Shown one piece after another: positions 1 through 8,612 of a DNA stretch of 45,953 nt (its first letter is position 1; each line of letters opens with the position of its first letter). Both the position numbers and the translations under genes were made by a program. Source of the stretch: an uncultured Collinsella sp. (GTDB lineage Bacteria; Actinomycetota; Coriobacteriia; Coriobacteriales; Coriobacteriaceae). The notes below the pieces were generated by a model. That model was not told the origin of the DNA, searched no databases, and saw only the letters and a program-made list of their open reading frames with translations. Location of the stretch: contig CABRZC010000006.1 of the NCBI GenBank assembly GCA_902475375.1, positions 1-45,953 of the forward strand, given 5' to 3'.

Positions 1-1
1 C

Positions 2-16
2 GCGGCCAAGGCATAG
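2..16 (+). CDS. possible 3' end of an upstream gene (partial)
   Basis: The first bases read as four sense codons (Ala-Ala-Lys-Ala) followed by TAG at 14-16, directly before the purine-rich ribosome site of the next gene. Tight spacing of this kind is typical of an operon, so an earlier gene of the first cluster probably ends here. Fifteen bases cannot establish this. Confidence 0.3.
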   Translation, partial: AAKA

Positions 17-30
17 GGGGGGCGAGCTAA

Positions 31-1011
31 ATGCACAAGAATAAGCACATGCAGGTAGGCGCCAGCGAGTCCGCGGGCGCAACCCCGGGGACCGCACCCG
101 CCGCTGCCGCCGAGCGCGCTGTGGGTTCGGACTCTGACACCCGCCGCCACGCCCACCGCGCGCGTGCCTACATCGCGCTCGTCATGGTGGCACTCGCCGC
201 CACGCTGGGCGCCGCGACCTACGCTTGGTTCACGAACAACATGAAGGTCAACACCAACTCGGTGAGCGTGCACAGCGACACGTCCAAGCTGGTGCTGGAG
301 CTGGGCGATGCCGACCGCGGCAGCTGGTCGCAGCAGGGCGACGTTTCCCTAGCTTCTATCGCGACCGGCGCCGTGACGCTCTACCCGGTCTCGACCTTCG
401 ATCTCAACGGCTTTGCTGCCTGTGCGCAAAACAACTCTGCCGGCGATGCCACAGTGTTTGAGCAGGCAAAAGACAACGGCTCCGCCTTCTACCACGGTTG
501 GATCGACCTGCGCTCCACCATTACCGGAACGGGCGCCAGCAAAGTAAGGGGCAAGGTCAACCTGTATCTGGCCGAATCGCTGGTCCCGCAGGGTGCCGAT
601 GCCGAGCTGCTGCGCGCAGCCCGCGTGGGCATCAAGATTTCGAGCGGCAACCAGGTGCTTGCCACCAACATTTTTGAGCTCGACAGCTCTGATAGCGGCC
701 ATCGCGACGAGCATCCCGCGACCGCGCCTTCGGGCCTGGCGGGCTACACCGAGGGCATGCTTCTGGGTTGGCAAAACGGCCAGCTTGCTTGCGGTGCCAA
801 CGTAACGCAGGACCCAGCCGCCTTTACGCTGGACACGAGCGAGACGGCCGCGCGTCCGCAAAACGCGCTTGCCACGCTTGGGCTTGGCCAGACCTATCGT
901 TTGGATATCTATTACTACATCGAGGGCACCGATCCCGATAGCGCCGACTATCTCTATCAAGATCCGGGCACCTTGCACCTGGCGCTCTTTGCGACCTTGG
1001 ACGGTGAGTAG
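31..1011 (+). CDS. secreted TasA/camelysin-like protein with SipW-type signal anchor (1st of 2)
   Basis: 326 residues. A basic, Ala/Pro-rich cytoplasmic leader (1-45) precedes one hydrophobic segment (about 47-65) that ends in AATYAWFTNN. The ATxAWF junction after a hydrophobic core is typical of SipW-dependent secreted proteins (TasA, camelysin). The rest is a soluble, Asp/Ser/Thr-rich beta-type domain with no second membrane segment and no LPxTG sorting signal. A G-rich ribosome site at 16-25 precedes ATG 31. It lies 2 bp ahead of a similar second protein and 0.9 kb ahead of a SipW-type peptidase, so I infer it is a substrate of that peptidase and is displayed or assembled outside the cell. 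Whether it forms fibres like TasA is unknown. The family call rests on the signal region; I do not recognise the ectodomain. Confidence 0.75.
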   Translation: MHKNKHMQVGASESAGATPGTAPAAAAERAVGSDSDTRRHAHRARAYIALVMVALAATLGAATYAWFTNNMKVNTNSVSVHSDTSKLVLELGDADRGSWSQQGDVSLASIATGAVTLYPVSTFDLNGFAACAQNNSAGDATVFEQAKDNGSAFYHGWIDLRSTITGTGASKVRGKVNLYLAESLVPQGADAELLRAARVGIKISSGNQVLATNIFELDSSDSGHRDEHPATAPSGLAGYTEGMLLGWQNGQLACGANVTQDPAAFTLDTSETAARPQNALATLGLGQTYRLDIYYYIEGTDPDSADYLYQDPGTLHLALFATLDGE

Positions 1012-1013
1012 CA

Positions 1014-1817
1014 ATGACGCATAAGCAACCCGCCGCCAACTGCACGCTCGCCACCCGCCAGCCCAGCGCCGCCGCGCCCACCGACACCGACCTTCGCCGC
1101 AAGCTCACCACCACCGTGGTGCTGGTGCTGTTTGCGCTGGTGGCGATAGCCATGGCAACGTTCGCCTGGTTCTCCATCGCCGATAGCGCCAAGACCCGCA
1201 TGCTCATGATCGACGCCAACGCCGACGGCTCGCTGCGCTTTGACCTGGACGAGCACGCCACGTTTGACGAATACGTCCACAGCCTGGGCTTCGATCAGAT
1301 CTCGGCGCGCATCGCCAGTGAAAAGGGCGTGGACATCGATGCGTCCAAGCTCAAGCCCGTCACCACGAGCGACTACCAGACCTTCACCTTCGAGGACGGT
1401 TCCACTGCCGATCCCGCCACCGGCGCCTACCTGGAGTTCACGCTGCACTTTATGAGCAGCGCGGACCTGCGCGTGCGCCTGACCGGGCAGGATGGTGACG
1501 GCGGCGTGTCCGGCACGCGGTTTAGCTCCGACACGCAGGGCATGGCCAGCGCCATGCGCATGAGCTTTACTGCCGACGGCCACACTTGGGTCTACAACCC
1601 CAACGGGGGCGGGGGCTCATCTAGCGTGGCCACCGTCTTTGGGCTCAGCTCGGGCGAGGCGACCGCGGCCAGCGACATGTTCGACCTGACTACAGAAACG
1701 GACAAGCCGGTAACCGTTCGCATATGGCTCGAGGGAACGGACCCAAATTGCACTAATATGCTAAAGGGAGCTAACTATTCGGTTTCGATGCGCTTTGAGG
1801 GCATCGAGGAACAGTAG
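1014..1817 (+). CDS. secreted TasA/camelysin-like protein with SipW-type signal anchor (2nd of 2)
   Basis: 267 residues. Same plan as the gene just upstream: charged leader (1-30), hydrophobic segment (about 31-52) ending in MATFAWFSIADSAK, then a soluble ectodomain beginning with an MIDANADGSLRFDLDE stretch. The ectodomain contains a glycine/serine run (NPNGGGGSSS) near residue 200 and ends without an anchor. Its start is 2 bp after the previous stop, indicating co-translation. The two proteins are unlike each other beyond the export signal, so they may be different subunits (for example fibre and anchor or minor subunit, by analogy with TasA/TapA) rather than a recent duplication. That pairing is inference. 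Confidence 0.75.
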   Translation: MTHKQPAANCTLATRQPSAAAPTDTDLRRKLTTTVVLVLFALVAIAMATFAWFSIADSAKTRMLMIDANADGSLRFDLDEHATFDEYVHSLGFDQISARIASEKGVDIDASKLKPVTTSDYQTFTFEDGSTADPATGAYLEFTLHFMSSADLRVRLTGQDGDGGVSGTRFSSDTQGMASAMRMSFTADGHTWVYNPNGGGGSSSVATVFGLSSGEATAASDMFDLTTETDKPVTVRIWLEGTDPNCTNMLKGANYSVSMRFEGIEEQ

Positions 1818-1877
1818 ATATGCACGGCGGCCACCGGGCCGCGCACGACCTAGACAGACACGGTAGTAAGGGACATC

Positions 1878-2624
1878 ATGCAATCTGTTAAAAAAGCCGC
1901 ATCCATCGCGTTGAGCGTCGTCATGTGGATCATCATCCTGGTGGCGGCCCTGTATGCGTTTACCACGCTCGCCACGCGCGAGGACGGCAGCGTCTCCGAC
2001 ATCGCCGGCTTCACCCCGCTCGCCGTGCAGTCCGACTCCATGGCGCCCACGTTTAACAAGGGCGACCTTATCTTCATCAAAAAGTGCGACACCTCCAAGC
2101 TCGAGGTGGGCGACATCGTGACATTCCATACCATCATCGACAACGAGTACGCGCTCAACACGCACCGCATCGCCGCGATCGACGAGGTCAACGGCATGCG
2201 CAGCTTTACCACCAAGGGCGACAACAACGACGTGGCCGATACGCACATCATCAGTGACGGCGACATCGTGGGCAAGTACCTGTTCGCGTTGCCGCAGATG
2301 GGCAAGGTCATGGACTTCCTGTCCAGCTCCATGGGCTTCCTCATTGTGATTGTGCTGCCCATGCTGCTGTTCTTTATCTACCAGGTGTATCACCTCATCG
2401 TGGTGGGCATGAACCTCAAGCGCGCTATGGCCGAGGAGGACCGCCTGGCCGCCGCGGCCGCTATCGTGGACGCCGAGGACAAGGGTGACACCGCCGTCAC
2501 GGCCGATAACGCCGCCGAGCAGCTCGCCCAGGCCGAGGCCAAGCTCGAGGAAGCCCGTCGTCTGAAGGCCGAGGCCGAGGCGGCGATGAACGCGACCAAG
2601 CAGGAGGGTACCGACGGTGAGTGA
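1878..2624 (+). CDS. signal peptidase I, SipW/S26B type
   Basis: 248 residues. Membrane segment at 7-28; catalytic serine in QSDSMAP (Ser54) and catalytic histidine in ALNTHRIA (His96). This is the Ser-His arrangement of ER/SipW-type peptidases, unlike the Ser-Lys dyad of ordinary LepB. FTTKGDNNDVADTHII matches the conserved TKGDxN box. A second membrane segment lies at about 152-172, followed by a long charged, probably coiled-coil cytoplasmic tail (about 185-240) that ordinary SipW lacks. It should cleave the export signals of the two secreted proteins upstream. AAGGGA precedes ATG 1878. The C-terminus overlaps the GTG start of the ATPase gene by 8 bp, tying secretion to the AAA module. Confidence 0.88.
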   Translation: MQSVKKAASIALSVVMWIIILVAALYAFTTLATREDGSVSDIAGFTPLAVQSDSMAPTFNKGDLIFIKKCDTSKLEVGDIVTFHTIIDNEYALNTHRIAAIDEVNGMRSFTTKGDNNDVADTHIISDGDIVGKYLFALPQMGKVMDFLSSSMGFLIVIVLPMLLFFIYQVYHLIVVGMNLKRAMAEEDRLAAAAAIVDAEDKGDTAVTADNAAEQLAQAEAKLEEARRLKAEAEAAMNATKQEGTDGE

Positions 2625-4308
2625 GTTTCTGGGATTTGCCTGGGAGCTGTTGGCAAAGGTCGTCTACAACGTCGTTGCCGTCGTGAGCTCCATCCTTAAC
2701 CTGCTGGTGTTTGGCTGGGTCGAGTACTTCAACATCTTTATGACCTACTTCACCACGTTTGACCTGGTGGGCAAGATCGGCGCGGTCATTCTGCTTGCCA
2801 TGCTCATCGCGGTCCCCGTGCTGATTGTGGCCATTCTGGTCCACCGCTACCGCATCAACCGCCGCCTGCATCGCGACGACACGTCCAACAAGGCGCTCTA
2901 TCGCGAGATCGGCCGCCTGAACAAGCAGGTGCTCGACCTCATGGACGAGAAGAACAAGCTGCTGGCGCTCAAGGTCAATGCCATGGGCGGCACCAAGCAG
3001 ATTCCGTACGTGGGCGCCTCTGCCCTGGCCGACGACCACCTGCCCACGGTGGGCAACGTGGTGGGCGCCGCCGCGGGCGCGCCTGCGGGCGAGGGCGCCA
3101 CGGCTGCCGTGGTGTCGGGCAACGCGTCGCTCGCGCTCGATGGCGAGGGCGTCAAGGACGCCGCGGCCGCCATGGCCAAGGCCACCGTCGAGGCCAAGAC
3201 TCTTGCCGAGGAAAAAGAAATCGCCCAGGCCAACCGCTTCCCCAAGCTGTCCCTTGTGGACCTTAAGTACCGCGACTGGGAATCGCCGGCCTACGACGAT
3301 GCCATCTCGCTGGAGGACTTTGTCGACAGCTTCCGCGCGTTCGCCTGCAGCCAGATGAAGCTCTACTACACGCCCGAGGTCATCCGCCGCTTTGTGGCCG
3401 GCATGGCCGCCTCCAAGCTGCTGATCCTGGAGGGCATCTCGGGTACCGGTAAGACGTCGCTGCCCTACAGCTTTAGCCGCTACCTGGACAACCCCGCGAC
3501 CATCGTGTCAGTGCAGCCGAGTTTTCGCGATCGCACCGAGGTGCTGGGCTACTTCAACGAGTTTTCCAAGCGCTTTAACGAGACAGAGTTCCTCCGTGCC
3601 GTGTACGAGGCGGGGCTGCGCCAGGACCCGTCCATGATCGTGCTCGACGAGATGAACCTCGCCCGCGTGGAGTACTACTTTGCCGAGATCCTGTCGGTGC
3701 TCGAGATGCCCAGCCACGACGAGTGGGTGCTCGACCTGGTGCCTACCCAGTGGGCCGCCGACCCCAAGGGTCTGCACGACGGAAAGCTCACCATTCCCGA
3801 CAGCCTGTGGTTTATCGGCACGGCCAACAACGACGACTCTACCTTTACCATCACGGACAAGGTGTACGACCGCGCGATTCCCATCGAGCTCAACGAGCGC
3901 GCCGACGCGTTTGAGTGCGAGCCGCACGAGCGCGTGCACGTGACGGCCGAGCATCTGCAGTATCTGTTCCAGAAGGCCAAGGTCGAGTACGTGATCGACG
4001 AGGAGCTGCTCCAGAAGATGCACAAGCTGGACCAGTACCTGCAGACCCGCTTTAAGCTGGCCTTTGGCAACCGTATCATCAAGCAGATGTACGACTTTAT
4101 CCCCGTGTACGTGGCGTGCGGCGGCACCGAGTTGGGCGGCATGGACTACATCATCGCCCGCAAGGTGCTCAAGAAGTTTGAGTCCATGAACGTGAGCTTT
4201 GTGCGCGACGAGATGAAGGGCCTGATCGAGTACATCGAGAAGACCTTTGGCGAGGGCGGCCTGCCCGATTCCGTCATGTATCTGCAGCGGATCCAGAACT
4301 TCTACTAA
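2617..4308 (+). CDS. membrane-anchored McrB-like AAA+ ATPase
   Basis: 563 residues. GTG start, chosen because AGGAGGG (2602-2608) sits 8 bp upstream. Two hydrophobic segments (about 12-38 and 51-75), then a short coiled coil (about 85-118), then a low-complexity Ala/Gly linker (about 140-200). The AAA+ domain follows: Walker A GISGTGKT (273-280), Walker B MIVLDEMN (340-347) with NLARVEYYFAEIL after it as in McrB relatives, and a sensor-1 region IGTANNDDSTFTITDKVYDRA (about 399-420). McrB proteins are normally soluble NTPases that drive McrC-type nucleases; a tandem transmembrane N-terminus is unusual. Overlap with the peptidase gene and the following DUF2357-like gene imply a joint function at the membrane. 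Its substrate is unknown; remodelling of an envelope complex is inference. Confidence 0.85.
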   Translation: MSEFLGFAWELLAKVVYNVVAVVSSILNLLVFGWVEYFNIFMTYFTTFDLVGKIGAVILLAMLIAVPVLIVAILVHRYRINRRLHRDDTSNKALYREIGRLNKQVLDLMDEKNKLLALKVNAMGGTKQIPYVGASALADDHLPTVGNVVGAAAGAPAGEGATAAVVSGNASLALDGEGVKDAAAAMAKATVEAKTLAEEKEIAQANRFPKLSLVDLKYRDWESPAYDDAISLEDFVDSFRAFACSQMKLYYTPEVIRRFVAGMAASKLLILEGISGTGKTSLPYSFSRYLDNPATIVSVQPSFRDRTEVLGYFNEFSKRFNETEFLRAVYEAGLRQDPSMIVLDEMNLARVEYYFAEILSVLEMPSHDEWVLDLVPTQWAADPKGLHDGKLTIPDSLWFIGTANNDDSTFTITDKVYDRAIPIELNERADAFECEPHERVHVTAEHLQYLFQKAKVEYVIDEELLQKMHKLDQYLQTRFKLAFGNRIIKQMYDFIPVYVACGGTELGGMDYIIARKVLKKFESMNVSFVRDEMKGLIEYIEKTFGEGGLPDSVMYLQRIQNFY

Positions 4309-4407
4309 TGCCGTAAGCGCGGGGCGTGGGACAAGACAATCAGTAGCGTTTGCCCAGTGTGGTGTCGTCACGCCCCTTACCGATCGATCCAACCTATGGA
4401 GTAACCC

Positions 4408-6621
4408 ATGTCCGAGACCATTCAGGACCTCTATACCAGCTTCTCCGAGCAGATGGAGCCCATCCAGGAGGGCAGCCGCTACTTCCGCTATCTGTTTGAG
4501 ATGGCGCAGGCCTCGGGCACCACGATCGAGCAGCAGCGCGAGGAGCTCGTTAAGGTGGTGGACGAGGAGTGGATCAGCATGATCGAGGACTCGCTCGACG
4601 CCATCAACACCATCATCGAAAATCCGCGCCGCTTTATCACCACCGAGGAAGAGGTGGTGCCGGTCTCGCTCGCCAAAAAGATCAGCGCCGACAGCGTCCG
4701 TCATCTGAGCCAGAACACGCAATTCCTGGCGCCGAGCGAGGACGGCGGCGTCCACCCCACGCGCATCCTCAACGTCAGTACCGTCGAGACGTACGACCTG
4801 TACGAGAACCGCTTTATCTACCACCTGATTCAGCGCCTGCTGACGTTTGTGGACAAGCGTACCGACGTGATCTTTTGGTCGACGGGCAACGAGATCCGCA
4901 ACCGCTTTAAGATGCACAGCAAGATCGACGACGCGTACGAAGAGATCGAGTACAACGTCGAGATGACGGTCAAGAACCGCCAGAGCTTTGCCGAGAACGA
5001 CGCCGACAACATGGACGTCTTTATGCGCATCGACCGCGTGCGCCGCCTTGTCATGGCACTGCGCGGTGCGTCGTTCTGCCAGATCATGAACGGGTGCAGC
5101 GCGGTCCGCAGCCCCATCCAACGCACTAACCTCATCATGAAGGACCCCAACTACCGCAAGTGCTACCAGCTGTGGCAGTTTATGGAGCGCTACGACAAGG
5201 TGGGCTACAACATCGACGTGCAGCAGCAGGCGCTGGCGTTTGATGACGAGTACATGGTGCAGATGTACACCAACCTCATCAACAACTACACCGTCTTTAA
5301 GAGCCTGACCGACGACGAGCGCAACCTGCAGGAGCTCGAGAGCGTGCATCCCGAGCCGGTGGCGCCCAAGTTTATTAAGGAGATTAAGGAGGTGCAGGTC
5401 GACAGCCCCGATCTGCCCGATGTTGAGGTCCGCCGCGTGTTTGTGGAGGAGGTCACGCAGGCCCAGCTGGATGCCGAGCAGGCACTTGCCGAGGCCCGCG
5501 AGCAGATTGAGGAGCTGCAGGGGCAGCTGAAGTCCTGGAAGGTGCAGGCGCACGCGCTGACCGATGAGCGCGACGACTTGGCCGACGAGCTGGACGAGGC
5601 CAAGACGCGCGAGCTGGCGATGACGCAGCGCGCACAGATTGCCGAGGCCGATGTCGAGGAACTGCGTGCCTCGCTGGAGGATGTCGAGGCCGGCAAGAAG
5701 GCTGCCGAGGATGCTGCGGCAGAGGCACGCTCGACCGCGGCGGCGCAGCTTGAGCAGATGCGTGCCGAGGCCGATGCCGAGGTTGCTGCCGCCGAGCAGG
5801 CCGCTGCTGCTCAGGTCGCGCAGGTCAAGAGTGACGCTACTGCGGCTCTGGCTGCCAGGGCGACGGCCGATGCCGCCGAGCTGCACGCCGCCAAGGACGC
5901 CGCCGCGGCCGAGCTTGCCGGCGTGCGTGAGGCTTCTGCCAAGGAGGTGGCCGAGCTGCATGCCAAGCTGGACGCCGCCAAGCTGCAGATCGAGGAAGTG
6001 CAGCTGACGGCCGAGCGCGATGCCCGTGCTGCGGCCGAGGCGGCCGACGCCGCCGCTGCTGTGGCGGAGCAGAAGCTCGCCGACACCGTTGCCGCGGCCG
6101 AGGAGAAGGTTTCCGCTGCTCAGCAGGCAGCCGATGCTGCGATCGATGCCGCCCGTGCGGCCGCCGACTCTGCTGTGGAGCAGGCTACGGTGGACGCCAG
6201 CGAGAAGGTCGCCGCAGCCGCTGCCGAGCGCGATGCTGCCACGCGTGCCGCCGAGGAGGCCCGTGCCGACGCCGACGCGCGTATCGCCACGGCCGAGCTC
6301 GAGGCGGGGGAGCGTATTGAGCGGGAGGTTGCCGACGTCCGCGCCGCTTGCGAGCACGAGCTCGAGGCCGCCCGCGCGGAGATGCAGCAACGCTTGGACT
6401 CGTTGGCGCATGAGCTGGAGCAGGCCGAGCGCGATCGCGCCCGTGCCGAGCGCCGTGCCGAGGGCAACAGCCTGTCGCGCTATCTTCTGGCCCGCCTGCG
6501 CGGCGAGGCTGGCGAGGGCGTGGCCGCCGCGCCTGACGAGGATGGCGCTTCTGCGGCGGATGTCACCGAGGCCGAGGTCGCTGCCGCCCCCGAGACTTCC
6601 GCAAAGGACGACGACAAGTGA
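4408..6621 (+). CDS. DUF2357-like protein with long C-terminal coiled coil
   Basis: 737 residues. Residues 1 to about 300 resemble DUF2357 proteins, the usual partners of McrB-like ATPases, with characteristic stretches VSTVETYDLYENRFIYHLI and LIMKDPNYRKCYQLWQFM. In that family the domain is commonly followed by a PD-(D/E)XK nuclease. Here I see no such motif. Instead, residues about 345-690 are an almost uninterrupted Ala/Glu-rich heptad-type coiled coil (repeated AEA, AAAE and EQA units), ending in an acidic tail. The protein has no membrane segment, so it probably works in the cytoplasm with the neighbouring AAA+ protein as adaptor or scaffold. GGAG precedes ATG 4408. The stop overlaps the next ATG by 1 bp. 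The family call is moderate; loss of the nuclease is read from the sequence. Confidence 0.7.
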   Translation: MSETIQDLYTSFSEQMEPIQEGSRYFRYLFEMAQASGTTIEQQREELVKVVDEEWISMIEDSLDAINTIIENPRRFITTEEEVVPVSLAKKISADSVRHLSQNTQFLAPSEDGGVHPTRILNVSTVETYDLYENRFIYHLIQRLLTFVDKRTDVIFWSTGNEIRNRFKMHSKIDDAYEEIEYNVEMTVKNRQSFAENDADNMDVFMRIDRVRRLVMALRGASFCQIMNGCSAVRSPIQRTNLIMKDPNYRKCYQLWQFMERYDKVGYNIDVQQQALAFDDEYMVQMYTNLINNYTVFKSLTDDERNLQELESVHPEPVAPKFIKEIKEVQVDSPDLPDVEVRRVFVEEVTQAQLDAEQALAEAREQIEELQGQLKSWKVQAHALTDERDDLADELDEAKTRELAMTQRAQIAEADVEELRASLEDVEAGKKAAEDAAAEARSTAAAQLEQMRAEADAEVAAAEQAAAAQVAQVKSDATAALAARATADAAELHAAKDAAAAELAGVREASAKEVAELHAKLDAAKLQIEEVQLTAERDARAAAEAADAAAAVAEQKLADTVAAAEEKVSAAQQAADAAIDAARAAADSAVEQATVDASEKVAAAAAERDAATRAAEEARADADARIATAELEAGERIEREVADVRAACEHELEAARAEMQQRLDSLAHELEQAERDRARAERRAEGNSLSRYLLARLRGEAGEGVAAAPDEDGASAADVTEAEVAAAPETSAKDDDK

Positions 6622-7325
6622 TGAAGCACGTGCTCCGCGTGATCAACGTGCTGGCGACCGTGGTGATCCTGGTCGCCTTTGTGGTGTTGCTGCGCACGGT
6701 GTTCACGCCCGCCGGTGAGATTCCCACCATCATGGGCTACGGCTTTATGCGCACATTGACCGGCTCGATGGAGCCGGCGATTCCCGTGCATTCGTTTATC
6801 GTCGTCGATACCGACAACAGCCAGGCCTACCAGGTCGGCGACATCATCACCTTCCATTCGTCCGATGACGCGCTGGAAGGTTCGCTCAACACGCATCGCA
6901 TCGTTGCCGTAGAAGCCGCGTCCGACGGCACGCCGGTTTACCGCACCAAGGGCGATGCCAATCCGGTCGAGGATGCTGCGCCCGTGCCTGCAGCCGACGT
7001 GGTGGGCCGCGTGGTCTTTGTCTCGGCGGGGCTGGGCGTGGTGGTCTCGTTGCTTACCAACCCGCTGTTGTTCTTCCCGCTTATCGTGGTGCCGCTGATC
7101 GTGCTGCTGGTGCTCGAGATTCGCCATATGGTCAAAACCACACAAGAGGTGGCACGCGCCGAGGACGAGGCCGCCCTGCGCGCTGCTGTGGAGCAGATTC
7201 GCGAAAAGCGTCGCCGCGAGCAGGAGGGCCAGGACAGCGCCAAGGAGCAGAGCGACGGCGAACATACCGATGAAAGTGTGGAAGCCGACCCCGGCGCCCT
7301 AGACGATTCCGACCACTCGGCATAG
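6621..7325 (+). CDS. second signal peptidase I, SipW/S26B type
   Basis: 234 residues from ATG 6621, which overlaps the previous stop (TGATG); an in-frame GTG lies one codon earlier. Membrane segment at about 6-25; catalytic serine in LTGSMEPAIP (about Ser49); histidine in SLNTHRIVAVE (about His92); YRTKGDANPVEDAAPVP is the TKGDxN box. A C-terminal hydrophobic stretch (about 140-165) precedes a charged Glu/Arg-rich tail. It differs clearly from the first peptidase of this cluster, so the two are not a recent duplication. They may serve different substrates, or one may have a role other than cleavage. Co-translation with the DUF2357-like gene suggests it belongs to the same system. Confidence 0.85.
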   Translation: MKHVLRVINVLATVVILVAFVVLLRTVFTPAGEIPTIMGYGFMRTLTGSMEPAIPVHSFIVVDTDNSQAYQVGDIITFHSSDDALEGSLNTHRIVAVEAASDGTPVYRTKGDANPVEDAAPVPAADVVGRVVFVSAGLGVVVSLLTNPLLFFPLIVVPLIVLLVLEIRHMVKTTQEVARAEDEAALRAAVEQIREKRRREQEGQDSAKEQSDGEHTDESVEADPGALDDSDHSA

Positions 7326-7450
7326 CGCGTCTGTGCCTTTTGTTCCTGCAATTTGGGCGCTCGTAGATGTTCCGAATCATCTGCTTTTTCATACCAATAT
7401 TCGTGCTACAGTTTGAGCGCTTTATTGCCAATTGATTTCGGGGGAGTGGA

Positions 7451-8473
7451 ATGGAACAGGAGCGCTCAGCGCAGCGTGCACGCAAAAAGGCTTCGGTACC
7501 GATGACGGCGGCGTCCGATTTTGTCGTGCCCGAGGGAACTGACGAGCTCAGCCGCAGCACCCGCCGTGCATGGCGCGAGCGCCTCAACGATGCGTCGTCG
7601 CGCAAGATGATTACGGGCGTTCTGGCCACGCTGGCGGGCGGTTCGTTTTGGGGTTTTTCGGGCACCAGCGCGAGCTTCCTGTTCGGTACCTACCATGTCG
7701 ATACGCTGTGGCTCATGAGCGTGCGCCAGATTCTTGCCGGCCTGCTCTTTATGGTCGTGGTCGTCGCGCGCGACCGTGCGCGCCTGGTCAAGCTTTGGAC
7801 GACGCCGGCCGACCGCAAGCAGCTGTTGCTCTTTACCGTCTTTGGCCTGCTGTTCAACCAGTTCTGCTATCTTTCGGCCGTGCGTCTGACCAATGCCGGA
7901 ACCGCGACGGTGCTCCAGTGCCTGCAGCTGGTCATCATCATGGGTTACGCCTGCGTGGTCGATCGCCGCATGCCGCGCGCTCGCGAGACGATCGGTATTG
8001 GTCTGGCCCTCGGTGGCACCTTTTTAATCGCTACCGGCGGTGACCCCACCAGCCTGAGCATCTCGCCGCTCGGCCTGGTTGCGGGCCTTATGTGTGCGGT
8101 CAGCGCCACCTGCATGGCGGTGATTCCCGCCAAGATTCTGCCCGAATACGGCAGCCCCATCGTTACAGGCTCTGCCATGCTCACAGCGGGCGTGGTCTCG
8201 TGCGTCTTCGTGCAGCCGTGGGCTCATATGCCGGCGCTCGATGCTGCCGGTATCGAGGCGCTCGCGGTGTTTGTGGTCATTGGCTCGTTTTTTGCCTACA
8301 TGCTGTATATGCAGGGCGTTAAGGACATCGGCTCGGTGCGTGCGAGCCTCATCGGAACCGTGGAGCCGGTCTCGGCGACCATCACCAGCGCCGTTATGCT
8401 GGGCACGGTATTTTTGCCGACCGACTTGATTGGCTTTGCCATGATTATCGTGATGATGTTCCTGACGGTATAG
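7451..8473 (+). CDS. EamA/DMT-family transporter
   Basis: 340 residues. After a polar N-terminus (about 55 residues) come roughly ten hydrophobic segments in two similar halves. The first starts at GVLATLAGGSFWGFSGTSASFLF and the second at LGLVAGLMCAVSATCMAVIPAKIL, the layout of drug/metabolite (EamA) transporters. The half ending ASLIGTVEPVSATITSAVMLG matches the typical repeat end (EPV near a late helix). GGGGGAG (7440-7446) lies just upstream of ATG 7451. Substrate unknown: members export amino acids, metabolites or drugs. It stands alone, 125 bp after the peptidase gene. Confidence 0.85.
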   Translation: MEQERSAQRARKKASVPMTAASDFVVPEGTDELSRSTRRAWRERLNDASSRKMITGVLATLAGGSFWGFSGTSASFLFGTYHVDTLWLMSVRQILAGLLFMVVVVARDRARLVKLWTTPADRKQLLLFTVFGLLFNQFCYLSAVRLTNAGTATVLQCLQLVIIMGYACVVDRRMPRARETIGIGLALGGTFLIATGGDPTSLSISPLGLVAGLMCAVSATCMAVIPAKILPEYGSPIVTGSAMLTAGVVSCVFVQPWAHMPALDAAGIEALAVFVVIGSFFAYMLYMQGVKDIGSVRASLIGTVEPVSATITSAVMLGTVFLPTDLIGFAMIIVMMFLTV

Positions 8474-8612
8474 CTTACGCCGCTGCCTAGACGGACACGG
8501 TGTTGCACCACAATTCCGCGAATTGGTGCCTGCATCTGGAGTTTAACTGACGATGCCAAATATGTCATAAACTAATAGCGTTATTGACTTTTAGTATTGC
8601 GAGGACTCCTCT

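Noticed and set aside
3508..6411. 967-codon open frame on the minus strand
   Set aside because: It lies opposite the ATPase and DUF2357-like genes. It is the expected shadow of GC-rich codon bias, and its product is Leu/Gly/His-rich with no domain.
4408..6621. McrBC-type restriction system
   Set aside because: The ATPase is McrB-like, but no PD-(D/E)XK nuclease is visible in the partner and the ATPase is membrane-anchored, so a restriction call is not supported.
8506..8534. Terminator after the EamA gene
   Set aside because: The hairpin (GCAC..CAATTC/GAATTG..GTGC) has a bulge and no T-run; kept only as a weak possibility.
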